Of a stretch of 17,914 nt of DNA, positions 1 through 7,609 are shown in pieces. This DNA is from Pseudobacteriovorax antillogorgiicola (GTDB taxonomy: Bacteria > Bdellovibrionota_B > Oligoflexia > Oligoflexales > RGVZ01). The stretch spans positions 1-17,914 of the forward strand of contig CAMDGW010000024.1 of assembly GCA_945897695.1 (NCBI GenBank), written 5' to 3'. The notes under the pieces are model-generated. The model saw only the letters and a list, made by a program, of their open reading frames with translations, had not been told where the DNA came from and made no database searches. How positions within the stretch are numbered: position 1 is the stretch's first letter; each line of letters opens with the position of its first letter. Both the position numbers and the translations under genes were made by a program.

Positions 1-417
1 GACTTTGCTCACGACCGTTGCAAGGTTTCTGAAAAAGCTGAGCAGCCAGGCAAGCCCACGCAAACTGTTGAGCGGGACGTCCAATATGGGGCCGTTGACG
101 TGATCGGGGCGACATTAAAACTTCGTACATTCAATTATGTGCCAGGAAAATCCGAGAGATTCCTGGTTTATACGTCCGAAAAAAATTGGTTTTTAGAAGC
201 AACTCCTCTTGCCGTCGAGGACATAACTGTTCCTGCAGGGAATTTTAAGGCTATGAAGCTCAAACTTCAGACGTTTATCGGTAAAGAGATGCAGCAAAAA
301 GGCGATGTTTATGTGTGGATCGCCAATGAGCCGCAGCGTACACTCGTACAAGTTCAGGGCGAGATCAAAATCGGCTCTGTCTATATGCGGTTGTCAAAAT
401 ATATTCCTGGGAGATAA
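1..417 (+). CDS. DUF3108-type exported protein, 3' part (5' end outside window)
   Basis: The frame is open from base 1, so the gene begins upstream; the GTG at 100 is an internal valine codon and not a believable start. The visible ~138 residues end in TAA at 415-417. The pattern is that of the DUF3108 family: a 'VPAGNFKAMKL' step, then 'KGDVYVWIANEPQR', then 'GEIKIGSVYMRL' as the last strand pair. DUF3108 proteins are exported beta-rich proteins of Gram-negative bacteria with no agreed biochemical role. The signal peptide that would confirm export is not in view. The stop is 3 bp before the GTG of the phosphatase gene, so the two are very probably co-transcribed. The family assignment is pattern recognition only. 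Confidence 0.72.
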   Translation, partial: DFAHDRCKVSEKAEQPGKPTQTVERDVQYGAVDVIGATLKLRTFNYVPGKSERFLVYTSEKNWFLEATPLAVEDITVPAGNFKAMKLKLQTFIGKEMQQKGDVYVWIANEPQRTLVQVQGEIKIGSVYMRLSKYIPGR

Positions 418-420
418 ATC

Positions 421-2112
421 GTGAATAGAATGCTCGTAGGACTTGGGAGCCTGATCCTGAGTTCGCTTGCCGTTGCAAAATCCTCTGAGTCTAAAACCTC
501 CCTTACACCTCGCGAGATTTTCCGTAAAACAGCAGGCCAGTGGAGCGGAGATATTTTTTTGTTGCCCAAAAAAGGCAACTACATGCTGGAGACAAGAGAG
601 TTTGAGCCGAGATTTTGGCATAAGAGTCATCTAAAGGGTGAGTTGATTCCCGCTCACCCAAAGAGCACCCATGGTGTCGCGTGGGATTATGATCTCAAAA
701 TTCCAATAGTGTTTTATGACCCGTCTGGGCGATGGATTAATGCAGGGCAGTTCGAAGAACTCGCTGTCCAGCAGGATATAGCGCCAACTTTGGCGTCGAT
801 TCTCGATATCCCTCCACCAGCCAAGCATGGTGGACGGGTGTTGAAGTCCGCATTAAGCTCAAGACAATCTGCCACTCGTAAGCCGCCAAAGGTGATCGTG
901 ACGTTTGTCCAAGATCAAATGGGAAGGCAGTATCTTGCAGCCCATCCAGGTCGCGCCAAATTTTATGAGTCCTTGATCGCCAAGGGCGCTCACTTCAAAA
1001 ATGCAAGTGTCGCCCATGTGGATGTTGAAACCAGTGTTGGTCATGCTGCAGTCAGCACTGGCACGTGGCCCAGTGAACACGGCGTTGCCGGCAACTACTT
1101 TTTTCACGGTGGCCTGTGGCGTCAGATCGCTGCGCTTGGAATCCAGCTTGGACCAGATGCGTCTTCAAAAAGTCCCAATCCGAATTTTTTGTTTTCTCCG
1201 ACGCTTTCTGATGTGTGGTCAATCGCTCGAAAAAACAAACCTGTGATCCTTGCTGTGGCGCCAGTGCCGAGGGCAGCTATTGCCATGGGTGGGCATGGTG
1301 CCTTGTTCAAAGACTCCGCTAAGACTTATGTGACATGGATGAATCAATTTGGAAGTGATGGATCATGGACCACAGAAGAAGGAAACTACCAGCTGCCTTC
1401 GTCGTTTAAAGGCCAGTTGATTGAACCGTGGGTCAAGGATATCGTCGATAAAGAAGGTCGCTGGTATGGGCACCTGCTTGTGAAGTCTGGAGAAAAAAGT
1501 AAAGAAGTTGACGACGACTTGATATCTGCGACACCTGCAGCGGTGCATCAGCAGTCAGCTCTGACGCTAAAAGCAATCGAAGAATTGAAAATCGGGATCG
1601 ATGAAGAGACAGATCTGCTGTGGCTGAACACTAAAGCAACTGATTTTTGTGGTCACGCATTTGGCTATGAATCAGATGAATGTGGTGATGTTCTGACAGC
1701 TGCAGATGACGCGGCTAAAAAAATAATTGATTTAGTGGAAAAGCAGTCTGGTGGTGATTTTATGGTTGTTCTCACAGCCGATCATGGTGCTGCACCAATG
1801 CCAGAACTTAGTGGTGCGTACCGTATCGATAAATCTAAACTCCGTTCTGACTTGAATTCAACATTTGACAAGCGAGACAACAATATCGAGGCCATTCAAG
1901 TGGTGACATCGAGCCAGATCTACGTCAACGAAGGTGAGCTTATGGCAAATGGTTTTACCATGCAAGATGTAGCCAAATACCTACGTAGCTATAAGGCAAA
2001 GATGGATTTACCATTTAACGCTCGGCATGAATTTTGGCTAAAAAAAGGGAAGCTGCGGGACGCTGTATTCTTTGAAGATGTCGTGCTTAAATCTGACTTA
2101 AAGCCGATGTAG
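421..2112 (+). CDS. Exported alkaline phosphatase/phosphodiesterase-superfamily enzyme, apparently circularly permuted
   Basis: 563 aa with a GTG start 3 bp after the previous stop and a GGGAG motif upstream. Residues 1-20 look like a signal peptide (MNRMLVGLGSLILSSLAVA), so the enzyme should act in the periplasm. The PafA/type I phosphodiesterase core is clear: Asp165 in 'VQDQMG', nucleophile Thr204 in 'VETSVGHAA', Asp408/His412 in 'ATDFCGHAFG', and Asp454/His455 in 'LTADHGAAP'. The last metal-ligand segment, 'STHGVAWDYDLKIPIVFY' (His84) with 'QQDIAPTLASILDIPPP' and 'GGRVL', normally lies near the C-terminus after ADHG. Here it occupies residues ~40-141, before the nucleophile. The protein ends at 'KLRDAVFFEDVV', about where 'SGDIFLLPK' (42-50) would normally follow. 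All expected ligands are present, so I infer an active phosphatase or phosphodiesterase of unknown substrate. Confidence 0.88.
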   Translation: MNRMLVGLGSLILSSLAVAKSSESKTSLTPREIFRKTAGQWSGDIFLLPKKGNYMLETREFEPRFWHKSHLKGELIPAHPKSTHGVAWDYDLKIPIVFYDPSGRWINAGQFEELAVQQDIAPTLASILDIPPPAKHGGRVLKSALSSRQSATRKPPKVIVTFVQDQMGRQYLAAHPGRAKFYESLIAKGAHFKNASVAHVDVETSVGHAAVSTGTWPSEHGVAGNYFFHGGLWRQIAALGIQLGPDASSKSPNPNFLFSPTLSDVWSIARKNKPVILAVAPVPRAAIAMGGHGALFKDSAKTYVTWMNQFGSDGSWTTEEGNYQLPSSFKGQLIEPWVKDIVDKEGRWYGHLLVKSGEKSKEVDDDLISATPAAVHQQSALTLKAIEELKIGIDEETDLLWLNTKATDFCGHAFGYESDECGDVLTAADDAAKKIIDLVEKQSGGDFMVVLTADHGAAPMPELSGAYRIDKSKLRSDLNSTFDKRDNNIEAIQVVTSSQIYVNEGELMANGFTMQDVAKYLRSYKAKMDLPFNARHEFWLKKGKLRDAVFFEDVVLKSDLKPM

Positions 2113-2228
2113 GCCCCGTCATCTTCGGTGGGCTCCTGTGGTTGGTCATGAGTAATCCCACTATTATTACGATGTAAAGGGGCGATTTTTATCAAAGTCT
2201 CCAAAAAAGTCGTCTTACTGATTTATTG

Positions 2229-2238
2229 TCGGCGCCGA
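2229..2238. promoter_or_regulatory. 10-bp palindrome at the cyclase start, where an SD would be expected
   Basis: TCGGCGCCGA at 2229-2238 is a perfect palindrome, flanked by TTGT (2226-2229) and ACAA (2240-2243), and ends four bases before the ATG at 2243. There is no recognisable Shine-Dalgarno motif. It could be a small operator or an RNA hairpin over the start region; nothing in the sequence decides between these. Confidence 0.3.
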
Positions 2239-2242
2239 TACA

Positions 2243-4402
2243 ATGAGCAGGTTTCGGATAGATGCTCAAAATTACGGACCTTCGCCCGTGGCAGATGATA
2301 AAAAAACAAAAAATAATTATGCAAAATGGCCGATGTCACTTGGTCTGGATATTTTTTCAAGACTTATAATTCCGGCGCTGCTAATTTTCATGGTCCTTTA
2401 TCAGGTTGTGTCCCTATCAGGCTTGCGCAATAACTTAACGGCTGATCCCAAGTTGTCTGGGGTCGCACAATTTTACGAAGGTTCCACCTATGAGCGACTG
2501 GCTGACACGAGTTCTAAGCCAAAATGTCCAGGTCTTGATTGTCCCTTAAATACTGCAAATTTTAACTTTGGCGCAGGTGATGGCTGGGACCTCCAAGGCA
2601 AAAGTATTCATCAGCGTGCATCGACTAAATACTGGGATCGCATTTATTATTTTGCGGCACCGATGAAGCTTCCTAGCTTTGCTGTAAAGCCAGGGAGCCC
2701 TATTGTTTTTCAGGTACGTGAAATCCGGGGGAATCCTTGGAGATTTTTTGTTAACGGAGTTGAAAAGGCAAACAGTAACGACTATGGATCAGACAAGCTT
2801 ATCAGATTTCTTTCTGATGGAGGACGTGAAGGGGATGTTTTTCTAGTTGGCTTTGAAATCGATGCCGGCCATAACTTTGATCCGGGTATAGGTTTAAGTT
2901 ACAACCTAATTGTCAGTGTTCCAGAAGTGGCGCAGCTTTTAAAGAATTACGTCAGCGCCACGGTTGCCTTAGACGTGGTGCCGGCGGTGACTGGGCGATT
3001 TGTTGTAGTGATGGTTGCTGCGCTCGGGTGTTTTTTTATCCCGTTTCATAGAGCAACCTTGTTTTATGCGATCGGTGCTGGGCTTTGGAGTTATCTGAAT
3101 CTGTATAGAAACGGTATTGCTCAGAATTTTATTGATTCTGGTGTCGATTCAATCACAGAGCGAGCGATGATTTTCAGTTTGTTTTATGGGTCAATGTTTG
3201 CATTTTTTTCTGCGTTTTTACGAAGGTCAAGAAAGGAAGCAGTTTTTTTGTTTGGATTTTTTTGCATTATTGCTTTGGCTGCGTACACAGCAGGGAAAAC
3301 TGGATACGGAAGAGCCTTGGTTCCGTTTATCATGGGTCACCACTACCTTATTTTATCTGCTGCGAGTTTCTTGGGGTGCGTCATTGCCCTGCGAGCAACT
3401 TTTTTTATCAAGAATAGACCGAATGCCAGACTTAGAGTCGCGGCGCTATTGGTTTCTTCCGCAGTATTTGCGTGCTGTGGTCTCGCGGAAATTTTGCTCC
3501 AAGGTTGGGTGTGGGGATTGACATGGATCCCCCTGGTCGACTCGGTTGACAGCCGAGCTTTTCTACGAAAGCTGTGTGAAGAGGCAATGACATTCTTTGG
3601 GGTTATGCTCGCCATCGAATGGGCGGTGATGTCAAAAGATCGAGAAAAAGTCCTAAAACGTTTTGGTATGGTGGTTGATCATCGCACCCTGGCTCAGCTT
3701 CTTAAGACAAAAGAAATACCCACCGTCATGATTGATAAGCTCGTCGTGCTGTTTGTTGATTTGCGCGAATTTACGAAATTATGCACTAAACTTTCGCCAC
3801 AAGATGTGACAACGGCACTTAATGAGTATTTGGATGTGGTAACAACAGCTGTAAAGCGTAACAACGGTTCAGTCGACAAGTTTGTCGGCGATGAAGTCAT
3901 GGCCTTATGGGGGATGGATCAAGGAGCATCGTCTGATCCCCTGGATGCTGTGCGCACAGCTATCGATATTCGTCAGGGCATGAATTTACTGAATCACAAG
4001 CGTCTTGCGCGCGGCGACGACGCTCTCCAGTGTGGCATAGGTATTCATGTGGGCCCTGCTATCGTTGGCCCGGTTGGCAACTCTGAGCGGATTGATTTTA
4101 CGGCTATTGGACCAACGGTAAATTTGGCGGCGCGGTTACAATCACTGACTAAAACAAAACGATTTGACATATTGATTTCAATGGATTTGGTAGAAAATGT
4201 GGTCGATCGTATTCTTGTTCAAGACTTGGGGTTAAACCACGTACGTGGTTTTGACAAAGAAATTTATGTTTTTGGGCTGCTCGGAGTTTTAGAGGGAGAT
4301 GGAGTTATGAGGTTTGAGGATCCTGTTCTCGAAGATAAACTAACAGGCAGAGGCCCTGGGATTTGTCAGGACGCTCCTGAAAATCTTTTACAGGCCTCTT
4401 AA
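2243..4402 (+). CDS. Membrane-bound class III adenylate/guanylate cyclase with periplasmic sensor and ~7 TM helices
   Basis: 719 aa. A first TM helix (~39-58) leads to a periplasmic beta-rich region (~61-245), a run of about six or seven hydrophobic helices (~250-462), a short linker and a C-terminal cyclase domain (~495-680). The layout resembles 7TMR-DISM receptors fused to an output domain, though I do not recognise the periplasmic fold securely. Catalytic features of class III cyclases are present: metal Asp506 ('LFVDLREFT') and Asp550 ('FVGDEVMALWG'), Lys546, Thr620 in 'RIDFTAIG', and Asn627/Arg631 in 'TVNLAARL'. Lys plus Thr at the base-recognising sites suggests ATP as substrate, giving cAMP. 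The ATG at 2243 is used because an in-frame TGA lies at 2219-2221; no Shine-Dalgarno is visible. It is probably its own transcription unit, converging on dnaJ. Confidence 0.9.
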   Translation: MSRFRIDAQNYGPSPVADDKKTKNNYAKWPMSLGLDIFSRLIIPALLIFMVLYQVVSLSGLRNNLTADPKLSGVAQFYEGSTYERLADTSSKPKCPGLDCPLNTANFNFGAGDGWDLQGKSIHQRASTKYWDRIYYFAAPMKLPSFAVKPGSPIVFQVREIRGNPWRFFVNGVEKANSNDYGSDKLIRFLSDGGREGDVFLVGFEIDAGHNFDPGIGLSYNLIVSVPEVAQLLKNYVSATVALDVVPAVTGRFVVVMVAALGCFFIPFHRATLFYAIGAGLWSYLNLYRNGIAQNFIDSGVDSITERAMIFSLFYGSMFAFFSAFLRRSRKEAVFLFGFFCIIALAAYTAGKTGYGRALVPFIMGHHYLILSAASFLGCVIALRATFFIKNRPNARLRVAALLVSSAVFACCGLAEILLQGWVWGLTWIPLVDSVDSRAFLRKLCEEAMTFFGVMLAIEWAVMSKDREKVLKRFGMVVDHRTLAQLLKTKEIPTVMIDKLVVLFVDLREFTKLCTKLSPQDVTTALNEYLDVVTTAVKRNNGSVDKFVGDEVMALWGMDQGASSDPLDAVRTAIDIRQGMNLLNHKRLARGDDALQCGIGIHVGPAIVGPVGNSERIDFTAIGPTVNLAARLQSLTKTKRFDILISMDLVENVVDRILVQDLGLNHVRGFDKEIYVFGLLGVLEGDGVMRFEDPVLEDKLTGRGPGICQDAPENLLQAS

Positions 4403-4434
4403 AATTTCCCGTTCAACGAGTCCTATTGAAAATC

Positions 4435-4458
4435 CTAAAACACATGGGCGTGTTTTAG
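4435..4458. terminator. Bidirectional hairpin terminator between cyclase and dnaJ
   Basis: A perfect 9-bp inverted repeat, CTAAAACAC (4435-4443) and GTGTTTTAG (4450-4458), with a 6-nt loop, lies between two convergent genes. The right arm abuts the dnaJ stop codon (4459-4461). Each arm holds a run of four A or T, so the transcript contains U-rich tracts in both directions. The stem is AT-rich and so only moderately stable, but its position fits a shared terminator. Confidence 0.65.
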
Positions 4459-5364
4459 TTAGAGTCCGGCTTCTGCCAATGACTTAATTAAGTCCATCTG
4501 TTTGGAGCTAAGTTTTTCTGGGACATCGTAGTCTACCACGCCATAGAAATCACCTCGTTCAGATTTTCCTGGCTGAGGAAACCCAAGACCTTTAAGTCGA
4601 ATTTTAGTTCCTGGTTTTACACCCGCTGGAACTTTGATCTTCTTCGATCCATCGAGAGTCTCAATATCTTTCGAACAGCCAAGGAGCGCATCGGAGAGTT
4701 TTAGCGAAATTTTACTTTCGATATCATTTCCTGTGCGACTATATGTGGGGTGTGGCGCAACTGAAATGACAACATACAAATCGCCGGGCTGTCCGCCATA
4801 GGGGCTATTGGCCCCTTTGCCTGCAACTCGCAATTTGCCACCTTCGCGAACGCCAGCAGGAATTTTGATGGTCAATTCTCGACTTGAGCCATCGTTCATC
4901 CGAAAGCTGACGTGTCGCTCTGCGCCTTTAAAGGCATCATTGAAGGAAATGGTCACAGCATACTCGAGATCTTGACCCTTGGCAGATCCCGCACTAAATC
5001 CACCACCAAATCCTCCGCGTCCGGGTCCGCCGCCAAACCCAGATCCAAATATGCGGCTGAAAATATCTGACCCGTCAAAACCGGCATCGGTAAAGATATT
5101 TCTGAAATCCGCTCCGCGGAAAATATCTTCTTGGCTAAAGTTCTGGTGAAACTTCTGATCACCAAACATATCGTACTGGCGTTTTTTTTCGGTATCAGTC
5201 AGAACGGCGTACGCCTCACTGATTTGCTTGAACTTATCTTCAGCTTGCTTGTTTCCAGGATTGCGGTCCGGATGAAACTTCATCGCAAGTTTTCGATAAG
5301 ATTTTTTAATTTCGTCATCTGTAGCGCCTTTTTTTACGCCCAGTAATTCATAGTAATCAGACAT
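4459..5364 (-). CDS. DnaJ/CbpA-type J-domain co-chaperone without zinc finger (class B Hsp40)
   Basis: 301 aa. The J domain (1-68) has the HPD signature at 31-33 ('MKFHPDRNPG') that stimulates DnaK ATPase activity. A Gly/Phe-rich stretch (~85-130, 'GFGGGPGRGGFGGGF') follows, then the two beta-barrel substrate-binding domains (~131-285; 'IPAGVREGGKLRVAGKG' and 'VPAGVKPGTKIRLKGLG'). No CxxCxGxG repeats are present, so it is not canonical DnaJ but the CbpA/class B type. The length is normal. It acts in the cytoplasm, holding misfolded proteins for DnaK. The start has an AGGA motif 7 bases upstream. It lies downstream of the NUDIX gene on the same strand, with a promoter-like sequence in the 163-bp gap, so it can be expressed separately. 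Confidence 0.93.
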   Translation of the reverse strand: MSDYYELLGVKKGATDDEIKKSYRKLAMKFHPDRNPGNKQAEDKFKQISEAYAVLTDTEKKRQYDMFGDQKFHQNFSQEDIFRGADFRNIFTDAGFDGSDIFSRIFGSGFGGGPGRGGFGGGFSAGSAKGQDLEYAVTISFNDAFKGAERHVSFRMNDGSSRELTIKIPAGVREGGKLRVAGKGANSPYGGQPGDLYVVISVAPHPTYSRTGNDIESKISLKLSDALLGCSKDIETLDGSKKIKVPAGVKPGTKIRLKGLGFPQPGKSERGDFYGVVDYDVPEKLSSKQMDLIKSLAEAGL

Positions 5365-5416
5365 GAGTGATCCTGCCAGTTTTGTGAGCGTTTTGCCGCC
5401 TTCAACATCTCATGCT

Positions 5417-5444
5417 AAAGTAATGCGCCTTTACGCCCTGTCAA
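5417..5444 (-). promoter_or_regulatory. Putative sigma70-type promoter for dnaJ/cbpA
   Basis: Read on the minus strand, a perfect -35 TTGACA (5444-5439) is followed after 16 bases by TACTTT (5422-5417). A second TTGACA copy lies 19 bases further upstream (5463-5458). No CIRCE element and no convincing sigma32 consensus were seen. The -10 is poor, so this is moderate evidence only. Confidence 0.4.
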
Positions 5445-5527
5445 GAGAGCAATTGAGTGTCAAAATTACCTATTGATTCTCGCTGATTAGATTCTGTCGC
5501 TTTCGTGGATTGCCAGTGTCGAGCCCG

Positions 5528-6154
5528 TTAAATCCTAAGCTTGGCTTTAAGCCACTCAATTTTATCAAATTGACGGTGCATGCTTCGTTCGTTGGTAACC
5601 TCGCGCGCGTCGGCAATCGTAAACCAGCGTACGTCGTGTGACTCGTCAGACACAACGGGTTTTCTCTCTTGGTCTGCTGCCACCAAGTATCTGACATCAT
5701 AATGAATATGTGCATTATCTCTGGAATTGGCAGGAATCACGTGGCTATCCAAGTCAAACGGTAACGGCCGCTCGACCTTTTGTTGAAAGACGTCCCACTC
5801 ATATCCTAGAAACGATAGGTTACTGAGTCCAGATTCTTCTAAAGCCTCAGTCATTGCAACCTCATGCAAGAGATGATTTCCATCAGCATGACCTCCAAGT
5901 TGGAGCCACATCCCAAGCTTCTTGTGATGTGTGAGCAGTACTTTTGTCAGCGAGGGATTAACAACGAGAGCTGATCCTGTGAAGTGCCCATCGTTATGGG
6001 ATCTGTGAAAGCATTCTGGTGTTGACGAAATAAAGGAAATCACTCGATCAACGCAGGGGCCCTCTTCCGAATCAACCCTTTTAGGATAGTGGATCTCAGC
6101 CCAGGTGTTGCGATAGCATTCAAGTGCAGAAAGAAGTTCTTGTCTCAAAGTCAT
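5528..6154 (-). CDS. NUDIX hydrolase
   Basis: 208 aa from the ATG at 6154, which has GGAGG 4 bases upstream. The longer frame from the ATG at 6178 has no ribosome binding site, so the shorter start is preferred. The Nudix box is at ~88-110: 'GGHADGN' through 'TEALEESGL'. The catalytic Glu pair in EExG is present (Glu106/107). The first box Glu is His (94) and the Arg of REUxEE is Thr (102). The 'WLQLGGHADG' lead-in is typical of a widespread NUDIX subfamily of unassigned substrate. The protein should be cytoplasmic and hydrolyse a nucleoside diphosphate linked to another moiety, but the substrate cannot be read from sequence. The adjacent dnaJ lies 163 bp downstream on the same strand; a functional link is not evident. 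Confidence 0.88.
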   Translation of the reverse strand: MTLRQELLSALECYRNTWAEIHYPKRVDSEEGPCVDRVISFISSTPECFHRSHNDGHFTGSALVVNPSLTKVLLTHHKKLGMWLQLGGHADGNHLLHEVAMTEALEESGLSNLSFLGYEWDVFQQKVERPLPFDLDSHVIPANSRDNAHIHYDVRYLVAADQERKPVVSDESHDVRWFTIADAREVTNERSMHRQFDKIEWLKAKLRI

Positions 6155-6346
6155 GGGACCTCCGATGGAATGGGCCATTTATAAGAGCGGGTGCGAACTC
6201 TTGGGAATATGACACAAACCCTTGCCGTTCTCGAGTTTTTTCCCCGAATTTATTTATGATCTCTGTTTGTAGTCGAGGATATAAAAACATGATGCCTGAC
6301 CCCCGGAATCAGGGGTAATCTATTACGAGAAATTAGGGGGTTATCC

Positions 6347-7411
6347 ATGTCTTCGCTGCTTTTTTCGTCAATCAAAATCCGAGGCTTGAGTATTAAGAAT
6401 CGAATTTTTGTTTCTCCGATGTGTCAATACTCAGCAGTCGATGGAGTTCCGAATGACTGGCACCTCGTTCATCTCGGCGCACGAGCTGTGGGCGGCGCAG
6501 GGCTCGTGATGGCAGAGGCAACCGGAGTTTCGCCAATAGGGAGAATATCCCCCGAGGACCTAGGGCTTTGGAACCATGAACAGGCGGACGCTTTTAAGCG
6601 CATCACGCAATTTATTCGCGGGCAAGGCGCAACGCCTGCGATTCAGTTGGCCCACGCAGGTCGAAAGGCTGGTACGGCTGCTCCATGGAATGGTGGCGCC
6701 CCTCTGGCAATAGAGCAGGGGGGATGGATGCCAATCGCCCCAAGCGCATTGCCATTTGCGTCAGGACACAAAACACCTCATGAAATGACGTTGTCTGATA
6801 TCAAAAGTGTAATTCAACAGTTCGCTACGTCAGCTCAATTGGCACTGGCGGCGGGGTTTGAGGTCGCTGAAATTCATATGGCCCATGGCTATCTTCTCCA
6901 TGAATTTCTGTCACCTTTGTCGAATCGCCGCGGTGACGATTACGGCCGTGATTTATTAGGCCGTATGCGAATGCCGCTTGAGGTGGCAAAAGCCGTGAGG
7001 GACGCTTGGCCTGCACATCTCCCAGTTTTTGCTCGTATTTCTGCAACTGACTGGGTGGAGGGCGGATGGAGTATTGAAGAGACGGTCATTCTTTGTGGCG
7101 AGCTGAAAAAATTAGGAATTGATTTTATCGATACGTCCACAGGTGGTCTTGTACCGGATGCTAAGATTCCTGCGGGACCAGGATTTCAAGTTCCCTTTGC
7201 TGAACGAATTCGCAAAGAGGTGGGCATTTTTACTGGAGCCGTTGGATTGATAACGAATGCCCAGCAGGCGGAATCGATTCTTCTAAAAGGCGAAGCGGAT
7301 GCGGTGTTGCTAGCGCGCCAATTTTTACGTGATCCCTATTTCCCCTTGCACGCAGCAAAGGATCTTGGCGTAGATATCTCATGGCCCAGACAATATGAAA
7401 GAAGCCGTTAA
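6347..7411 (+). CDS. Old Yellow Enzyme-family NADH:flavin oxidoreductase (YqjM/XenA type)
   Basis: 354 aa, the usual length. ATG at 6347 with AGGGGG 7 bases upstream. This is an FMN-dependent TIM-barrel ene-reductase of the thermophilic-like/YqjM class: Cys26 and Tyr28 in 'SPMCQYSA' (the redox-tuning Cys is diagnostic of this class), 'QLAHAGRK' (100-107), the substrate-binding His177/His180 pair in 'EIHMAHGYLLHEFLSP', Arg230 in 'FARISATDW', and an FMN-phosphate site around 'ARQFLRDPY' (323-331). The C-terminal 'QYER' (349-352) carries the arginine finger that reaches into the neighbouring subunit in YqjM. The family reduces activated C=C bonds and nitro compounds using NAD(P)H in the cytoplasm; the true substrate is unknown. 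It appears to be monocistronic. Confidence 0.95.
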   Translation: MSSLLFSSIKIRGLSIKNRIFVSPMCQYSAVDGVPNDWHLVHLGARAVGGAGLVMAEATGVSPIGRISPEDLGLWNHEQADAFKRITQFIRGQGATPAIQLAHAGRKAGTAAPWNGGAPLAIEQGGWMPIAPSALPFASGHKTPHEMTLSDIKSVIQQFATSAQLALAAGFEVAEIHMAHGYLLHEFLSPLSNRRGDDYGRDLLGRMRMPLEVAKAVRDAWPAHLPVFARISATDWVEGGWSIEETVILCGELKKLGIDFIDTSTGGLVPDAKIPAGPGFQVPFAERIRKEVGIFTGAVGLITNAQQAESILLKGEADAVLLARQFLRDPYFPLHAAKDLGVDISWPRQYERSR

Positions 7412-7412
7412 C

Positions 7413-7468
7413 TAGGTAGCCAGGTTGTGTTTGCATCTGGGGCGCCAATGGCGTGGTTGCTGGTTTGT
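7413..7468 (-). pseudogene. 56-bp relic matching the 3' part of the 11813-12577 gene
   Basis: About 45 of 56 bases match 11882-11937 without gaps by hand alignment, including a 19-base identical run at 7423-7441 and 11892-11910. On the minus strand both copies read 'QMQTQPG' in a similar context (HKPATTPLAPQMQTQPGYL here and YTPASAPLVSQMQTQPGCL there). The match starts just after the oxidoreductase stop codon and fades on both sides, and no start, signal peptide or remaining gene body is present. It is best read as the fragment of a lost paralogue; a shared nucleic-acid motif is the alternative. Confidence 0.5.
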
Positions 7469-7609
7469 GCGTCGCCGTGGCTAACAAGATGTCACTCCTT
7501 TAACAAAACTTAAGTCACAGGCGTTTTACTCTGCTTTGTATTGCTAGATAAATTCCGGTGCGCATGCTAGGCTCCTTAGCCATGCAGTTCATGACTTTAG
7601 GGGTTTATA

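Noticed and set aside
5439..5463. Two TTGACA copies before dnaJ considered as a CIRCE-like heat-shock operator
   Set aside because: CIRCE is an inverted repeat of TTAGCACTC with a 9-base spacer; these are direct copies that do not match it.
6295..6313. Inverted repeat CCTGA...TCAGG upstream of the Old Yellow Enzyme gene
   Set aside because: The 5-bp stem with a 9-nt loop is weak, with no T run and an alternative pairing of C and G runs; it is not distinguishable from chance.
6124..6318. Plus-strand frame overlapping the NUDIX start and the following gap
   Set aside because: It runs antisense over the NUDIX 5' end, has no ribosome binding site and no protein-like pattern.
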